DNA of 64,000 bases, from positions 1,208,858 through 1,272,857 of the forward strand of contig QANY01005277.1 of NCBI GenBank assembly GCA_003255025.1. Direction: 5' to 3'. Each line of letters begins with the position of its first letter. Positions within the stretch are counted from its first letter, which is position 1. The stretch is from Datisca glomerata. Taxonomy: Eukaryota; Streptophyta; Magnoliopsida; Cucurbitales; Datiscaceae. The notes beneath the pieces are model-generated. The model was not told the DNA's origin and searched no databases. It was given only the letters and a program-made list of their open reading frames with translations. Both the position numbers and the translations under genes were made by a program. Positions 1 through 12,634 of the stretch are shown here, one piece after another.

Positions 1-604
1 ATCACTAGCTACGTGCATAGCATTTTGTCATGAAACCACCTTCTTGAGTTCTGGAGTTATCTGATCAATTTCTTCATTTATATTCTGCTTCTCTTTCCTT
101 AGGTTTATAAGTTTGTCTTAAATGCTTTACTGCAACAAAAGTAACGAGATAATCAATTTACTATCATATGAACCTACAACCCAGCACTTAGCAAAGTAAA
201 GTAACCTAAGATGATGCAATAAAAGCTTATAACAAAGATGCTTTAGGAGACAAGTTGGAAATAAAAATATGTCTCCAAAATTTAGAACATTTGATCTAGT
301 GTGTTCAACATGTGTGAAACACACCTTACGGAGGTGTACTACTAGGCCCAACATGTGTAAATCGTCGAAAAAGCGTGATGGAACTGTTGCTTTCTTTATT
401 AAATAAAGAAACTGAAATTTAGTTAAAAGAAAAGCGTACAAATAAAGATGAGAGAACAAGAAGTACCCCCAATCTAATAAAATGAATATTACAAACAACT
501 ATATCAATCCAATTACGCAAAATTAAAAACAAAGGTACATCCTTAAATCATCATTCTGAACCTTAATTGTATAAAAGCATACACTTATACATATACTTAA
601 GAAA
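1..604. other. No gene seen
   Basis: AT-rich sequence. The longest open frame, on the - strand at about 127-498, is hydrophobic and low in complexity and matches no family I recognise. I see no splice-flanked exon or RNA gene here. It may be the 3' flank of the gene remnant that follows on the - strand. Confidence 0.4.
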
Positions 605-895
605 TTACATTCTCAATCTCTACATATTGAATCTTCTTCTCAAGTCCACTAATTCTTTCGGATACTTCAGACTCCTTAAGCTGCATCTCTCTAATTGAAC
701 CAAGCTCTTCTAACTCTAACTCATACTGCTTTTTTTAGCCCTGTAGAATAGCAACAATAATTTGTATTGCCATAAGACTAGTGATTAATAAAGATACAAC
801 TTACCTTCAATCTTTTTATCATCCCACTGCTTTGACCTTGCTTCCATTCCTCCACTAGTACCACGAGTCATCGTGCCATATTTTGTTAGCAGAAT
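605..895 (-). pseudogene. Remnant of an unidentified coiled-coil protein gene
   Basis: Two exon-like blocks read on the - strand. The upstream block (about 786-895) translates to a stretch ending RSKQWDDKKIEG and is followed by a good donor (GTAAGT). The downstream block (about 605-710) is rich in Glu, Lys, Leu and Ile (for example YELELEELGSIREMQ, then SERISGLEKKIQYVEIENVIS) in a heptad-like pattern and ends at a stop. Between them the frame is broken by an indel near a run of seven T at about 730. It resembles the C-terminal coiled coil of small plant proteins found near DNA transposons, but I do not recognise the family and see no catalytic motif. Upstream on the - strand, 900-1130 has no convincing frame. 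Confidence 0.3.
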
Positions 896-1554
896 CTCAT
901 CAATAGTTACAACTAATCCAAGCAAGTTCAACTATATCATAATAAGATAAACCTGATAAAAGTACCTTGGGAGAAAAAAATTCCATTAGCAATTACCTTT
1001 ATGTCTCTCTCCACTCCAGCTAAGAACCTTAGCCTCATCGAGATCATCACAAACAAGAGTATTTCTGACACATAGATAAGTGCTTTGTCCAATGCATAGT
1101 TAAATATGCCTGAAGTTCTATTTCCTTGCAAAATCTTGCCCTCTGAATAATTGTAACAGAAATTAAACTAAGATTTTTAGTAAATAAACAACTTAAACTA
1201 AAACTCTCGTTTCAAAACCCTAAGGGATAATATAAAAAATCATAAATTGAACCAAACCTAAATAAAATCAACAAAGAAGTTAATATTCTATGGACCCGAC
1301 AAAGAGACAATCCTTTTACACCCTCTGATTTTTTCGAGGAGAACAACCCGAGGAGAATAAATTCAAGGAGAAATACCCAAAAACCTAAGAAGAACTTCAA
1401 AGATGAACTAAACTTATGAAAAAATACAAGTAGAAGAAAGATACATGAAGAATCGAAGATTACCTACTTGCAGAACTGATGGAAGCTAAGAAAATTGAAG
1501 ACTTGAAGCAACGCGTTAAACATACACGCCAGAAGCAAAGCTTCGAGAGAGATC

Positions 1555-1583
1555 AAGGGGAGGGGAGGGGAGGGGAGGGGAGA
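1555..1583. repeat. (AGGGG)n microsatellite
   Basis: About five tandem AGGGG units, purine-only on the + strand. It has four or more runs of four G separated by single A, so it could form a G-quadruplex. It lies in the putative 5' region of the - strand remnant at 605-895. Confidence 0.85.
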
Positions 1584-1639
1584 GAATATGTTTTTTTATT
1601 GAGGAGAGAGGTAAAAAGTAAAAAAAATAAAAAAAATTG

Positions 1640-4600
1640 ATAAAAAAAATATAACATATGAAGTGGAAAATATAAAATAATATTTTAATATCACGTCATC
1701 GTTTAACCTATCACATCATCACTTAACATGTCACGTCGACGTGTCCGTTAATAAAGAGTGACAGAAAGATCATATTGAAACGTTAAGTAAACTATGAATC
1801 AAATTGAGATTTTTTAAACTACGATGACCTTATTGAAAACAAATGCAAACTACGGGATCAAATTAGTAATTTCCCTAAATTTTTAATGTGTATATGTATT
1901 AATTTAGATTTACGACATTTTATTTTTGTTGATTAATACACCAATAGAAACATGAATATAATTTTAGGATATTTAGTTTGTATGCACAACTTTTAGTCTG
2001 TATTCAATTCTCAACTAGAAAACTTACGTGGATTTATTATATTCAATTTAATTCATTTTATTTTCATATAACTGGTGCGAAGCTAATCATGATATTTAAT
2101 TAATTTGCATATCCAGATTTTAATGGGTATTCAATTCAATATGACAAAATGAAAAGGGATTCTTTATTTATTGAAAATAAAATTTAATTGTGATTAAATA
2201 GAGTTAAAATCAAAGAGAAAAATTTATCTAATTTCCGTTTTAATGCAACATTTCTTCATCATCTTAATGCGACCTTTTGTCTCCATATCATCTAATTTGA
2301 GGATAGTTGTTCAAATTATGTCTTCTGAATTCTGAAACGAATTGTTTCATTCAACATTTGTTCTCCATCTTTACTAAAATGACTACTAACCTTCAGTTTC
2401 CATAATGAGTTTACTTCTTTGCAGAGAAGAGGTTGTTGAATTGCCTCACGAAGAAATGCAAGATAGTAAAGCATGAATGCGTAGTACCAAACCGTTGTTG
2501 GTTTAAAAAAAATTACAAAATAATTGGAATTTTTTTTATACAACTCAATCAATTAAGCTTTTGATATCTGCTATTAAGAGTCTCTCAAGTTACAAAGAAA
2601 AGAAAACCTACCTCAAAAATGGCTGCCGAAGAACTTTACCTGCCGAAAAAAGTAGAATGGATCAAGAAGAAGCATAGTCAAAATATAGAAGTGTACAGAA
2701 ATCATAAGGAAATAACCAACTTTAATAACACATAAAAGAGTTCACAATTTATTCAAATAAAATGTAATAAGCACCGATGGCAATGACCCAAGTTTCCAAA
2801 GTGTTCTTTCCTAATTCTGCAAAAATATAAATTCATCATTTGAATGCTCTTTTTCGTTCACTGCTTCAGGATAACTTCCAAATACGCAAAGATTAGCATG
2901 CACCATCAAATAAGATTTAGAAACCTTATTACAAAAATATAGAAATATACCACCATCTTCAATTAGCCTGAATAAGATAATCGATCAAATTATTTAAACT
3001 ATGAATTAAAAACTGCTGGGCTTAAATTGAGTAGAAAATATGAAGACTTTATTTTGTCAAATGACTATTGAACTTCTTAAGAATCATCAATATTTAATTG
3101 AAGGATCTATCCAAAACCGTTATCATTATTAATTAATGGTTAAATGCAATTTTAGATATAGGTTTCAACCAATAGGATATAGCTCTATAAACATTCAAAA
3201 GGGTAATATTGGAATAAATGAATAATAGGTTGGATAAAATAGTCTAAAAAATGATTCTCATCTCATGCCACTTTTAATATATTATAGATTATAGGTATTG
3301 ATGCATATAAACAAAACACGCTTTACCTCGAGTAGTACCGCGTTTAAACTTGTTTTCATCTTCATTATTATCGAACATATTTGATATGCGCCTAATATAA
3401 TTAAAATTTGTTGAATAGAAAATTTATATAGATTTCTCAGAATATTTACTATAGTCAAACTCATTAATCTCAAACTCCCCTATGATTTTATAGATTTTGC
3501 TGTCCACCTTTCGCAACCCTTTTTTTTCGATTCAACAATGGTCTCCAACGGGTAACAAAATAAAAATAATCATAGATGGCGAGGTTGAAGATGGATAACC
3601 TCAAAGATGATGAGTTCTAAAAATGGCTAACCCTCTTGCTTCAACAATGTGGAACTCCCTTGCTTCAACAATGGTGACCTAACATCAAAATATCAATTTC
3701 ATATCCTAAAAATCGGTTGTTTCATGAAATTTTGAGGTACAATGTGGAGAAAATATAGTGATTATAGATTTTACTTACCTATTTTGAAGGAGATTTCTCA
3801 AACAAAATCTGAATCAAAGCCCTTAAACGACATCATGCATTCGATTCCCTCAAATCTCTATATTTTTTTGTTTTTTTACGGTATTTCAGGAAAATTTTCA
3901 AAATAGTAAACCACTAAATGAGACCTTTCGTTTCTTTGTCTTTTATTTATGTGAGTTTCCTAATTTTTTTAATTTATTAAATGATAGTAGAATAGTATAA
4001 TAGGAAGATACATATTTTTGGTTAGTGAGTCTATAAATCTTAGTTATTATGATTATGAAATTAGTTGTCTAATTTTATATTAAGTTTAATAATTGCTTGT
4101 TCGGTATAAAACAAAAAAAAACTATAAATATGACATGCTTTTAAATAGCCTTTTCAAATCGGCATGTTTTTAAATGTTCCGGGACTTTACCTGACGTATG
4201 TAATACATTGACATATAATAAGAGTATACTTTACTTTTACATTACGTAAATAAAAGTTTACGTTTTGTCTTTAGTATTTTTACATTAGTTAGGATAAGGT
4301 TGAAATAAATGGTCTGATGTCATTATATGTTATTTTCACTATTTACTACATGCAATATATTTAGTTTATGTACTTAATAGATTGACACCATCGGTTTCTT
4401 GAAATATCTTTTGATAAAGATGTAATAGATACGTAATTTAACTTGAAGCTGTAGGTGTCGTGCATGATTAGTCTTTATTTCACCACGTACGTGGATTATG
4501 TAAGGCAAAATCTGGAAAATTTGCTTCAAACAACTTATCCTCTTCTTTCATCCATATCTTTATTATATTAAAATAAGATTTAATGAGAGAAACTTTTGAT

Positions 4601-5730
4601 TTTTCATTTGACCTTTTATATCCTTCTAAAATATAATATAATTTGAATATTTTATTTTTTTTCATTTAATTTATATAATAAAATTATATCTTCTATTTAA
4701 TGATAATTTATTTTTAAATTGTTGATAAAACTAAATAGTTTTATGATATTATGAAGTTAGAAAATGAATCTCTGTCAAGATAAAGCTCGCTCGAGATATT
4801 TTGTACGATAATTTTTTTAAAAAAATCAATAATAACCTTTCTGTTAGAAAGTTATAAATTAAACACGTTGTAATAATTATGTAACGGGAACATGAAAAAG
4901 TCATATAAATGAATTTAGAAAAAGACATTATATATTGACTATCTCCTAATATGAAAGTTATTTTCTCAGAATATGACAAGTTGATTGAATAAAATTATTT
5001 TCTATACTATTTAAAGAGCAATGTTATGTAATGCAATTTAATGATTATAAACAAGCTAATGTATTTAAAGATTACAACAAAATTTAAAGATAGTTAATAT
5101 TAATTTCAAATCATATGTTTATGTAAGATTAAATTAACATGTACGAAGCACACATTTTTCTACTAATTGTTTAAAAAAGAAATGCTCTATGTTTTAACTT
5201 TTAATATTTACCTGACATATAAAATGTGGGATTCACAGGTTGAAATCTTACGCGCTTTGCGGGACTAGAATCAATAAAAATCGTGGATGACTTGGGATTT
5301 AAAACTAATTTTCATAAATAGCGCCTCTCACACACTGAGTTATGGGTTGAGGGAGAAGATGATGTGCAATTTTATTGTTTAATGCACATGGAATTCTTGT
5401 TGCAGGGCATCTTTTATGTGCACTCTTAAGCACAGTAGTCAATTCCATTTTGGTGGTCATTTCGATTTTTTGAAAAAATAAAATATTACAGATATTTTAG
5501 TATTTCGGTGTTCCGTTTTGGATAAAACTTCGATCATCTAGAATGATATTATAAAATTTATTATACATAATATAACTAAGAAAAAATTGAATCAACAGGT
5601 AATAACTTGCGAGTAATACATAATTACTATTAAAATTTAACAAAACACCATATAATATGACATTAAAATTCAACAAAAACATCATATCAAATGACATTAT
5701 CATCATGAAACATATATGTTCAACATCACA
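1640..5730. other. AT-rich intergenic DNA, no gene recognised
   Basis: About 4 kb without a credible coding region. The part at 1690-1880 has the look of a transposon flank (repeated short CACGTCATC/TCACATCATC blocks, then a conserved-looking tail), but I could not find paired terminal repeats. Open frames such as the - strand one at 2316-2552 are short and lack family signatures. No RNA gene seen. Confidence 0.4.
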
Positions 5731-5734
5731 ACTA

Positions 5735-8150
5735 ATATGCTTGAGTTTTATCATCATCATCCTCATTATTCGCATCACAAGCTTGAGTTTCATCATCATC
5801 ATCCTCATTTTTTTTTCATTTCTTACGCTAGATTATTGCGTCAAGTTCAACTTCTACATTGATATCCTCTTCATCAGGATTTAGTTGCTCGACTATTTTC
5901 CATCCGCCGATTTCTTCAGAAGTCAAGAGCATTTTCACTTACACATTCATCAAATATATCAATATTCTCCAACCTTATAGGGTCAGAAGAACTCCCACTC
6001 TTTTTTTCTTGTGGTTCTGCTCAAGTAAAATTAATATAGTTATGATATTCGATATATGATATAACAATCGAATGAATTTTTTAAATTGAATACTTTACAT
6101 TTCTCGTATCTTCAAATTATAATGTATGAAAACAAGATCATTTAACCTTTGAAATTTCAATCTATTTCTTTTATTTGAATGGATTTACTAAAAATATACT
6201 CCAATCCCTGTCACATCCACTTGAACTACAATATTGACTGAGGATATAAATTGCTAATCTTTGTAATTTAGGAGTATCCCCGCCAACCTGATCCCACCAT
6301 ACCTCTGCAAAAGAAAAATGAATCACTAAAACAAATATGTTGAGAATACATTCAATTAAAATAACATAAATTCATAGGAGAAAAATTAACGATTTGTTAA
6401 TTTTGTTCGGTTTCTTATAGGCACGGGATGTCCAAAACTTCCTATATTATTTTTGTGATCATTGATTTGTCTAAGAATCATATCATGAATATCAGGATCT
6501 GATTCTAATCGCTCCATAGTGTCATTCATAACATTATTTACTTCTCGATACTTTGAGAATGATGGATTAAAATAACAACTTGGATTCAGCAAGTGTGCAA
6601 CAGCATGTAAAGGACTTAACATTTGTGTGCTCCATCGGTGATCAATTATCCTCCAATATGACATATCTTTCTTATTTTTAAGCTTCATTTTCATGAATTA
6701 TTTAGCGTGATCAATTGCCTCAAATAAAAAACTCATGGAAGATTTCTCTTCACCATTAACCATGTGAAGAACAACAACTAAAGGTTCACTAGATTCTATA
6801 AATCAGTCCAAAAATTCATGCCCATAACAATATCAAGGATTTCACACGCAGCACAATCAGTACTATACTTTTCACTGTAACCAATCAGGATTTAAAACAT
6901 TAATTTAAACTTTATTGAACATTTAAAAAGATATTACAAAGTGAGAAAGTTTGTGGCAAATCTTATGATACCCTAACGTATTAGATCTCAACCATTAGTG
7001 AACTCATTCTCATCAAGTTGAGTATCCACGAGTGATTATATATGTACTTTGTCATCTTCTTTGCATCTGCTATTACTCGTGCATTTACAAGAAACTAATA
7101 AGGCTTATCCATATCTTTCAGAATTAAATCAATGGTGTGTGTTGCACAAGAAGTGGAAAAAAATGTCTTATATTTGTCCACTTCTTTCCTTGTCCCTGCT
7201 TTGTAATTAACCTCATTATTAGTAATAAATTACACAATATTATTTGGCCCTACATATGCAACAACCTCATCAAAAATCTAAAACAACGCATCTGCATTTT
7301 TACATATTCCACCAACATTGATGAATTTCAAGAACATCACTCTACTTTTACAATACACAAGAAAGTTGATCAAAGTCCTACTCATTACATTGGTCCATCC
7401 ATCGGCCATAATAATACATCCATAAGTACTCCATTGCTGCCTAAAATAATCCATCAAAAGAATAATTTCATCAACTAGGTTTTTCAAAAAATCATGATAA
7501 GAAGACAACTTGTAACTTGGCCCCATTGAAGCTATAACATCACCTAATGGTTGAAAAAATTTAGACCTAGTTGCATTAAAAGGAATGTTTACATCAAACC
7601 ACCACCGTGCAATTGCTATGTAAACTGCATCTCTTTGTTCTTTTGTAGTCAATGCTGGCTTAATGGTAGGTTGTGATCCACCGACGTTCTTGGTTGAAAA
7701 AATCTTGTCAATGGACTTTTTAGGGGTAACTTTCTCTTCTTTTCGCCACTACTCAAATATTGATTTCTTCTTCATAATATACAAGTTCCTCATCATTCAT
7801 TTCCTCATCAATATCAAATGGGCATCATATGTCATGATCTATTTATTTTTTCCTTTCCCTATCCGTTATTTATTCTAAAATTAATATTTTGATTTGCCAT
7901 TTGACATCTGGAGGTACCTTCACACACTTTGCCACATCCCTAGAAATCTAACCTAAATGCTCCTTAAATCATGTTATAATGCACCCATTTAATAACTTAA
8001 TCACAAAACATACATTTCATGCATTTTGATTGCCTTCAATTACAATCGTATAAGCCCAAACGTGATCATCTGATTGAGTTGGACCAGATATTTTAGAAGA
8101 TGCAGTAGATGAATTACTCTTCCTTCCTCGAGCTCCACCTCCACTCATTC
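5735..8150 (-). pseudogene. hAT-superfamily transposase (broken)
   Basis: This is a cut-and-paste DNA transposase of the hAT (Ac/Tam3) type, reading on the - strand. The ATG at about 8148 starts MSGGGARGRKSN. A BED zinc finger follows: DDHVWAY, then KCMFC (the C-x2-C pair) and, after a frameshift, an H...ISRDVAKC end. The largest intact piece (7278-7652) is the DUF659 domain, with MADGWTNVMSRTLINFLVYC. Downstream pieces read FITNNEVNYKAGT and CATHTIDLILKDMDKPY (about 7110-7270), then IIDHRWSTQMLSPLHAVAHLLNPS (6386-6694, split here by the limit as IIDHRW...LHAVAHLLNPS), then GGDTPKLQRLAIYILSQ and SGCDRDWSIF (about 6200-6310), which belong to the hAT dimerisation region. Several frameshifts and in-frame stops separate them, so no active enzyme can be made. 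I could not identify the terminal inverted repeats or the 8-bp duplication. Confidence 0.88.
5739..5809 (-). repeat. 42-bp tandem duplication in acidic tail of hAT transposase
   Basis: Two 29-bp blocks (5739-5767 and 5781-5809) differ at one base and start 42 bp apart. On the - strand they encode an Asp-rich segment (EDDDDETQA / EDDDDKTQA) at the C-terminal end of the hAT transposase remnant. Confidence 0.75.
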
Positions 8151-8159
8151 TAAGCAAAA

Positions 8160-9050
8160 TACTACATTCAATTTAATACTAAGGAATGATTATGCAACAC
8201 ATTCTCAAAGAAACAAAAGTGTCAGAAACATAATCACATTAAAAAATCGAAACCTTAAAATCGAATTCAGTTAAGTTTACTACTGCTTTTCAAAATCAAC
8301 ACATTCTCAAATTCATGAATTTTGCGACTAAAACACATTACATAGAATAGGAAACACATTACAATTCTACAACATCCCTAGAAGAATCAAATTCAGAGTT
8401 GCTAAATAATCAATTCCAGAAATCACATACACATACCACATAGAATCAATTCCAGAATTCACATACCATAATTGAAACCCATGACTACTATGGTACCTAA
8501 TACAGAGTAGGAAAACTTAAGAAAACAGACTACAGAGTACTATGGTATAGACTACAGAGTAGTAGAAACCCACGAAGGAAAAGTCAAGAAAAAATAAGAA
8601 GAAACCCACGAAAAGGAAGCAGAAAGTTTCTGCTAGAAACCCAAGAGTATATAAAGTAGTATTCAGCTCATACCTTTAAGAAAATCGATTCAACGAGAGA
8701 GAAAGGAAAGAGATGAGAGATGAGTGAAGTTCTTCTTCTTTGGTTCTTCTTTCTGGCTTCTAGCCTCTAGAATAGTCTCTTCTCCTCTATCAAATATAAC
8801 AGAAAGAGATGAGTTGAGAAATTGAGTGGTGGAGGGAGTAGAAGTTTGGCTGAAAGAAGTTGAGTTTGAGAGTGAGACAGGGTTGGGTCGGTTCAGACTT
8901 TTAGGTAGTAGAAGTCTAGAAGTTGGAGTTGGGCTGAAAGCTGAAACAACTTCAAAATTTCTTCTATTTAGTGCGTTCTGGGTGAAACGTGTTAATTTTG
9001 GTATGTACATTCCGTTCCAGGCGAAGCAGGGAAATATTTTGGCTGAGAAA
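8160..9050. other. 5' non-coding part of the hAT element / boundary zone
   Basis: The sequence upstream of the hAT start codon has no exon. It contains short repeated words (about 8440-8560, repeated 'acagagta' and 'atcaattccagaa') and, at 9005-9100, a segment with scattered TTCC/GGAA words that may mark a transposon end. Open frames here on both strands (for example 8690-9010) are Ser/Glu/Lys-rich and look like leader sequence, not protein. Confidence 0.35.
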
Positions 9051-10840
9051 TTTTACCCCATACCGTTTTGGTTCCCCACTGGAATCAGAATGTTCTGGTA
9101 GAACAAAACAGTTAGACATGTACCACCCCAACTATATTGATTGGCAATGCCAAAGTCATCCAACAATGGTAGAAACATCAAGAGCACTAAATTTTTAGAT
9201 TCGTTAACAACACGAAACCTCCAATGAGTTGCAGAATATATGCTCACGCATGGCGTTGCATACTAAATTTGTTAACATCATTAGTTAAAGGATGATGTTG
9301 TGATGTCAACCATGATAAATTCACAAAAGTTACTAGCCACATGTCTCAAGCAAAAACCATGATAGGCTTGTGGTTCAGGACATCTAACTGTTGGATTGTG
9401 AATTGTGGCCTTTATTCCAGCATGCCTGTCAAAATTAAAGCTATGCATACCTCTTGAGTAACATGGATTTGTATGCAACAAAGAAACCGTACCAACTATC
9501 TAGTCTATCCTCATCTACTATTATAAATGCAAGCATGAATAGATGACCATTAGAATCAACTGACGTGGTGATTAACAACTTATCATTATATTTTACATAT
9601 AAGAAGGTACCGTCAACTTGAACAATAGGTATGCAACATTTGAAGCCTCAATAGCAACACTGAATACCTAAAATACATATATGAACTTCATGTTTCCATG
9701 GACGTCCATGGCATCTAACTTCTGTTGAACTTCAATCCTAGGATTCATTTGAACAAGAATGTTGATCCACTTTGGAAGCAACTGATATGATTGATCATAA
9801 TCATTAAGCACATCCATAAGTGCTTTTCGTCTTGCTTCATACACCTTCATATAATGAACAACATAGCTAAATTTATTTTTTTCACCGGCTGATTGAAATG
9901 CAACATCAGGTGTAGTAGTATCATTTTAACCACATCAGCAACTCAAGTGCAATCAAGTTTGAGTATAACTATAAGTGATCCTGTGACAGTCGGTGTTATA
10001 CACATGTATGAGGATCAATATATTCTATTATTTCAAATAAATTGTGTGTTTTGTAAAGACATCCAGGGATTTCTCCAGATGCAACCATCTTCCTAGTTTT
10101 TTGCATTTCACCAACCAATATGAGGCAAAGACTAACAATTAGTAGATTGTTGATGGTGAAGGATGAAATATTGTTTCATCGAAGGTCTGCCTTATTCTCA
10201 AAATATAGTCCCAGTCTATATACCTAAACATAGGTGATGAGACTTCATGCTCACGTTGAGAAGAAATTTACCCTACCAATGGTTCCTCCCCAACCACAAC
10301 ATCTGCATCACCATCATTTATTTTAGGTTCTTCATTAAGGGGGGCAATATCTCAAATACTTGATCATTGAATCTAGACTAGATACATCATCCTACAACGA
10401 GTTATAACTAAGACCTTCGTTAAAGAAATGAGGATTGAGAGCACTATCAAATGTTGTGTTTGGCATGTCATGTAACAAATGTTGTATGTTAGGTGTGATC
10501 TAGAGATGTTGAAAGCGATGTGTGTAGTAGGTGTGATCTAGAGATGTATCAAAATACAATTCAATAAAGTTGGGTGGCGGAAATTGTAAGAAATGAGTAA
10601 ACATATCACTAACATCCTCATCATCTCATATTGGTAAAGTCACAAAGTCGCATAACTCAGCACCAAGATTAAATAGTAAGCGAGAAGTTATGTCTAGCTT
10701 TGTAAGGGTACAATCAATTAACAATGCTTCGTATACGATATCATCTAGTTGGTCAAAGTTCATACCACTATGAACACTTCACTTAATCGAATAACGGTGA
10801 CATATTTCTCTCCTCCACTATTCAGTTTATTAGCAAACAT
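9050..10840 (-). pseudogene. Mutator-like (MULE) transposase (broken)
   Basis: Remnant of a MuDR-type transposase on the - strand. Going 5' to 3': an N-terminal acidic region (about 10190-10640, with DDEDVSDMFTHFLQFPPPNF and DYILRIRQTFDE); a DNA-binding/helper segment (9668-9900) with KVYEARRKALMDVL and PKWINILVQMNPR; the DDE core (about 9490-9640) with ITTSVDSNGHLFMLAF and IVDEDRLDSW; and its C-terminal half (9281-9481) with SFNFDRHAGI followed by HGFCLRHVASNF, the hallmark of plant MULE transposases. Many stops and frameshifts break it. The closest relatives in plan are plant MuDR/SWIM-type transposases; the SWIM zinc finger is not visible. It lies head to tail with the hAT remnant but belongs to a different superfamily. 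Confidence 0.85.
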
Positions 10841-11159
10841 ATTTTTCCTTCAAAATGAATAGCTACATCAAAAATATAAATAACATGAAACATATTTTTT
10901 TCATGAAAAAGTATCTCTAAATATTACAAATCAAATCCTAGCAACCAGATTGTACGTAAAAGTATAAATATCATGAATAATATTTGTTTTCTTAAAAAAA
11001 TACCCTCTGAATAGTACAGAATTAGACCAAGTATGTTTTACTAATAACATCGTGAATAGTTGAAAAAACATCATAAATAACAAACATCGTAAACTTAGAG
11101 TTTTTTTTATCAAAAAACATAAAACTAGAGTTTTAAACAATGATTTATATCTAATCTAA

Positions 11160-11330
11160 TATACTACATGGTGGAGGGCGGCAGACACTCAGCGGCTGAG
11201 GTAGGCAGCGACTTGAGGTGTGGGGGTGACTGGTGAGGGAGGAGAGAAATCAGGGAAGAGAGTGAGTGATGAGAGGAAAATGAGCGGGGAATGAATATAA
11301 AAGAAAAACAAAGAACCGCCTCTTGAAGAG
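11160..11330. other. GC-rich leader upstream of the MULE remnant
   Basis: A purine-rich, GC-enriched segment (GGTGGAGGGCGGC, GTGTGGGGGTGAC) in otherwise AT-rich DNA, just 5' of the MULE coding remnant on the - strand. It may be the element's 5' untranslated or promoter region. No frame is supported. Confidence 0.3.
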
Positions 11331-11424
11331 GGGAATTCCGTTGACATTGTTTAAATGAAAACTACGCCGTTAAAAAACACATGCCAGCAAGACACGGGGT
11401 ACTTGCGTCTTGAATACACGATTT

Positions 11425-11700
11425 CACTAGCCTCGTTTAATGAGGTCTATAAACCTCTTTATGTCTGACTCCAAGAGGTCTTACACATACCTTGTTTCAC
11501 AAGGTCAGAAATCTAAGGACCTTGTGAAATGAGGTCCCAAAAAGACATCCTTTAAGGGCATTTCATGTTATCGTAAAACGAGGTCTTTTAAATCAAACCT
11601 CGTGTTTTCAAAAGATGAGTTCTTTTAACTTGGATCTCGACTTCTAAAAAATGATGTCCTTTTAAGTAGATATCATGTTTTAAAAACACGTTTTTGTCCA
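11425..11700. repeat. Degenerate tandem array of ACCTCGTTTT / AAACGAGGT words
   Basis: About seven imperfect units of roughly 37-40 bp. Each carries an inverted pair of the form CCTCGT...ACGAGG (clearest around 11431-11446, 11493-11508, 11566-11610), separated by T/A-rich spacers such as TCTTTTAA. The units decay to the right. Because each unit is itself partly palindromic, the array could fold into a run of hairpins. Confidence 0.55.
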
Positions 11701-12630
11701 CATATTCTCTCCTTCTGTATTATCGTAAATTACCTTTTCAAGAGATGATTTCATGATTATTTTGAAATGTACTATATGGTTATTTTTTATTAAAAAAATT
11801 TGTAACAAAAATCCTATGAAAATCTGATGTTAAATATATTGAGGGCAACATCTCCATTCTCCATCCCTTAATTGTCAACTACAAATTTACTTAACTATAT
11901 ATCTAGTAGACCTACCAATAAAAATGATAGAATAATGCAACTGAAACCATAGTTTTCCCAACTCCAATATATAAATCATCACCGTGAATAACGAAGACAA
12001 ATATTATTTTTTTTTGTTTTTAGGAACAAGTAGACAAAAATTTAGAGGCTTATCTGAATAGATAAACAAGGATGATGTACGATATTGTCCAGGAGTTTAA
12101 TTATTGAAGAATGAAGACTCAATAATTGAAACCCTTTTGTTAAGTATGTAACATGTATAGAGTCTACTTTAGTCTATACTATTCTCCCCAAGTTTGGTTT
12201 AAATCTCTTAGAGGAAAAGAATACCAACTTACTTGTTAACTATATCTATATTTAATATATAAAACCTTCCCGAACATGGATCTCTTTCTGTTAGGATCTC
12301 AATACGAGAAGTTGTGTTCTCTCAATATTGATTGTTGAGCTCAAAGTCTCAACGGTATAAACTAACTCAATGACAGAAATGCAATAGGGAATCTCATGTT
12401 CAGTGATTTGATGGAACATGAGAGGAACTCGATTCAACTTTCTCATGTCAATAATTTTGAGCGAGGTAAATTACTTTACTATATTTTCTTGTCAACAAGA
12501 AAAAATGTATTGTTTGGATTATAACAGGGTCGGTTACCATAATTTCTTAAGAAATTAACGTCATTATTAGTTATAATATTCTCAGTTTTATTTACTTACA
12601 TAATATAAATTGTATAAATATATATTACGG
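11700..12630. other. No gene seen
   Basis: AT-rich sequence with no recognisable coding, RNA or repeat structure on either strand. Confidence 0.4.
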
Positions 12631-12634
12631 TTTT

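Noticed and set aside
5497..5808. - strand frame beginning with repeated MRMMMMKLK
   Set aside because: Out-of-frame reading of the duplicated Asp-rich end of the hAT transposase.
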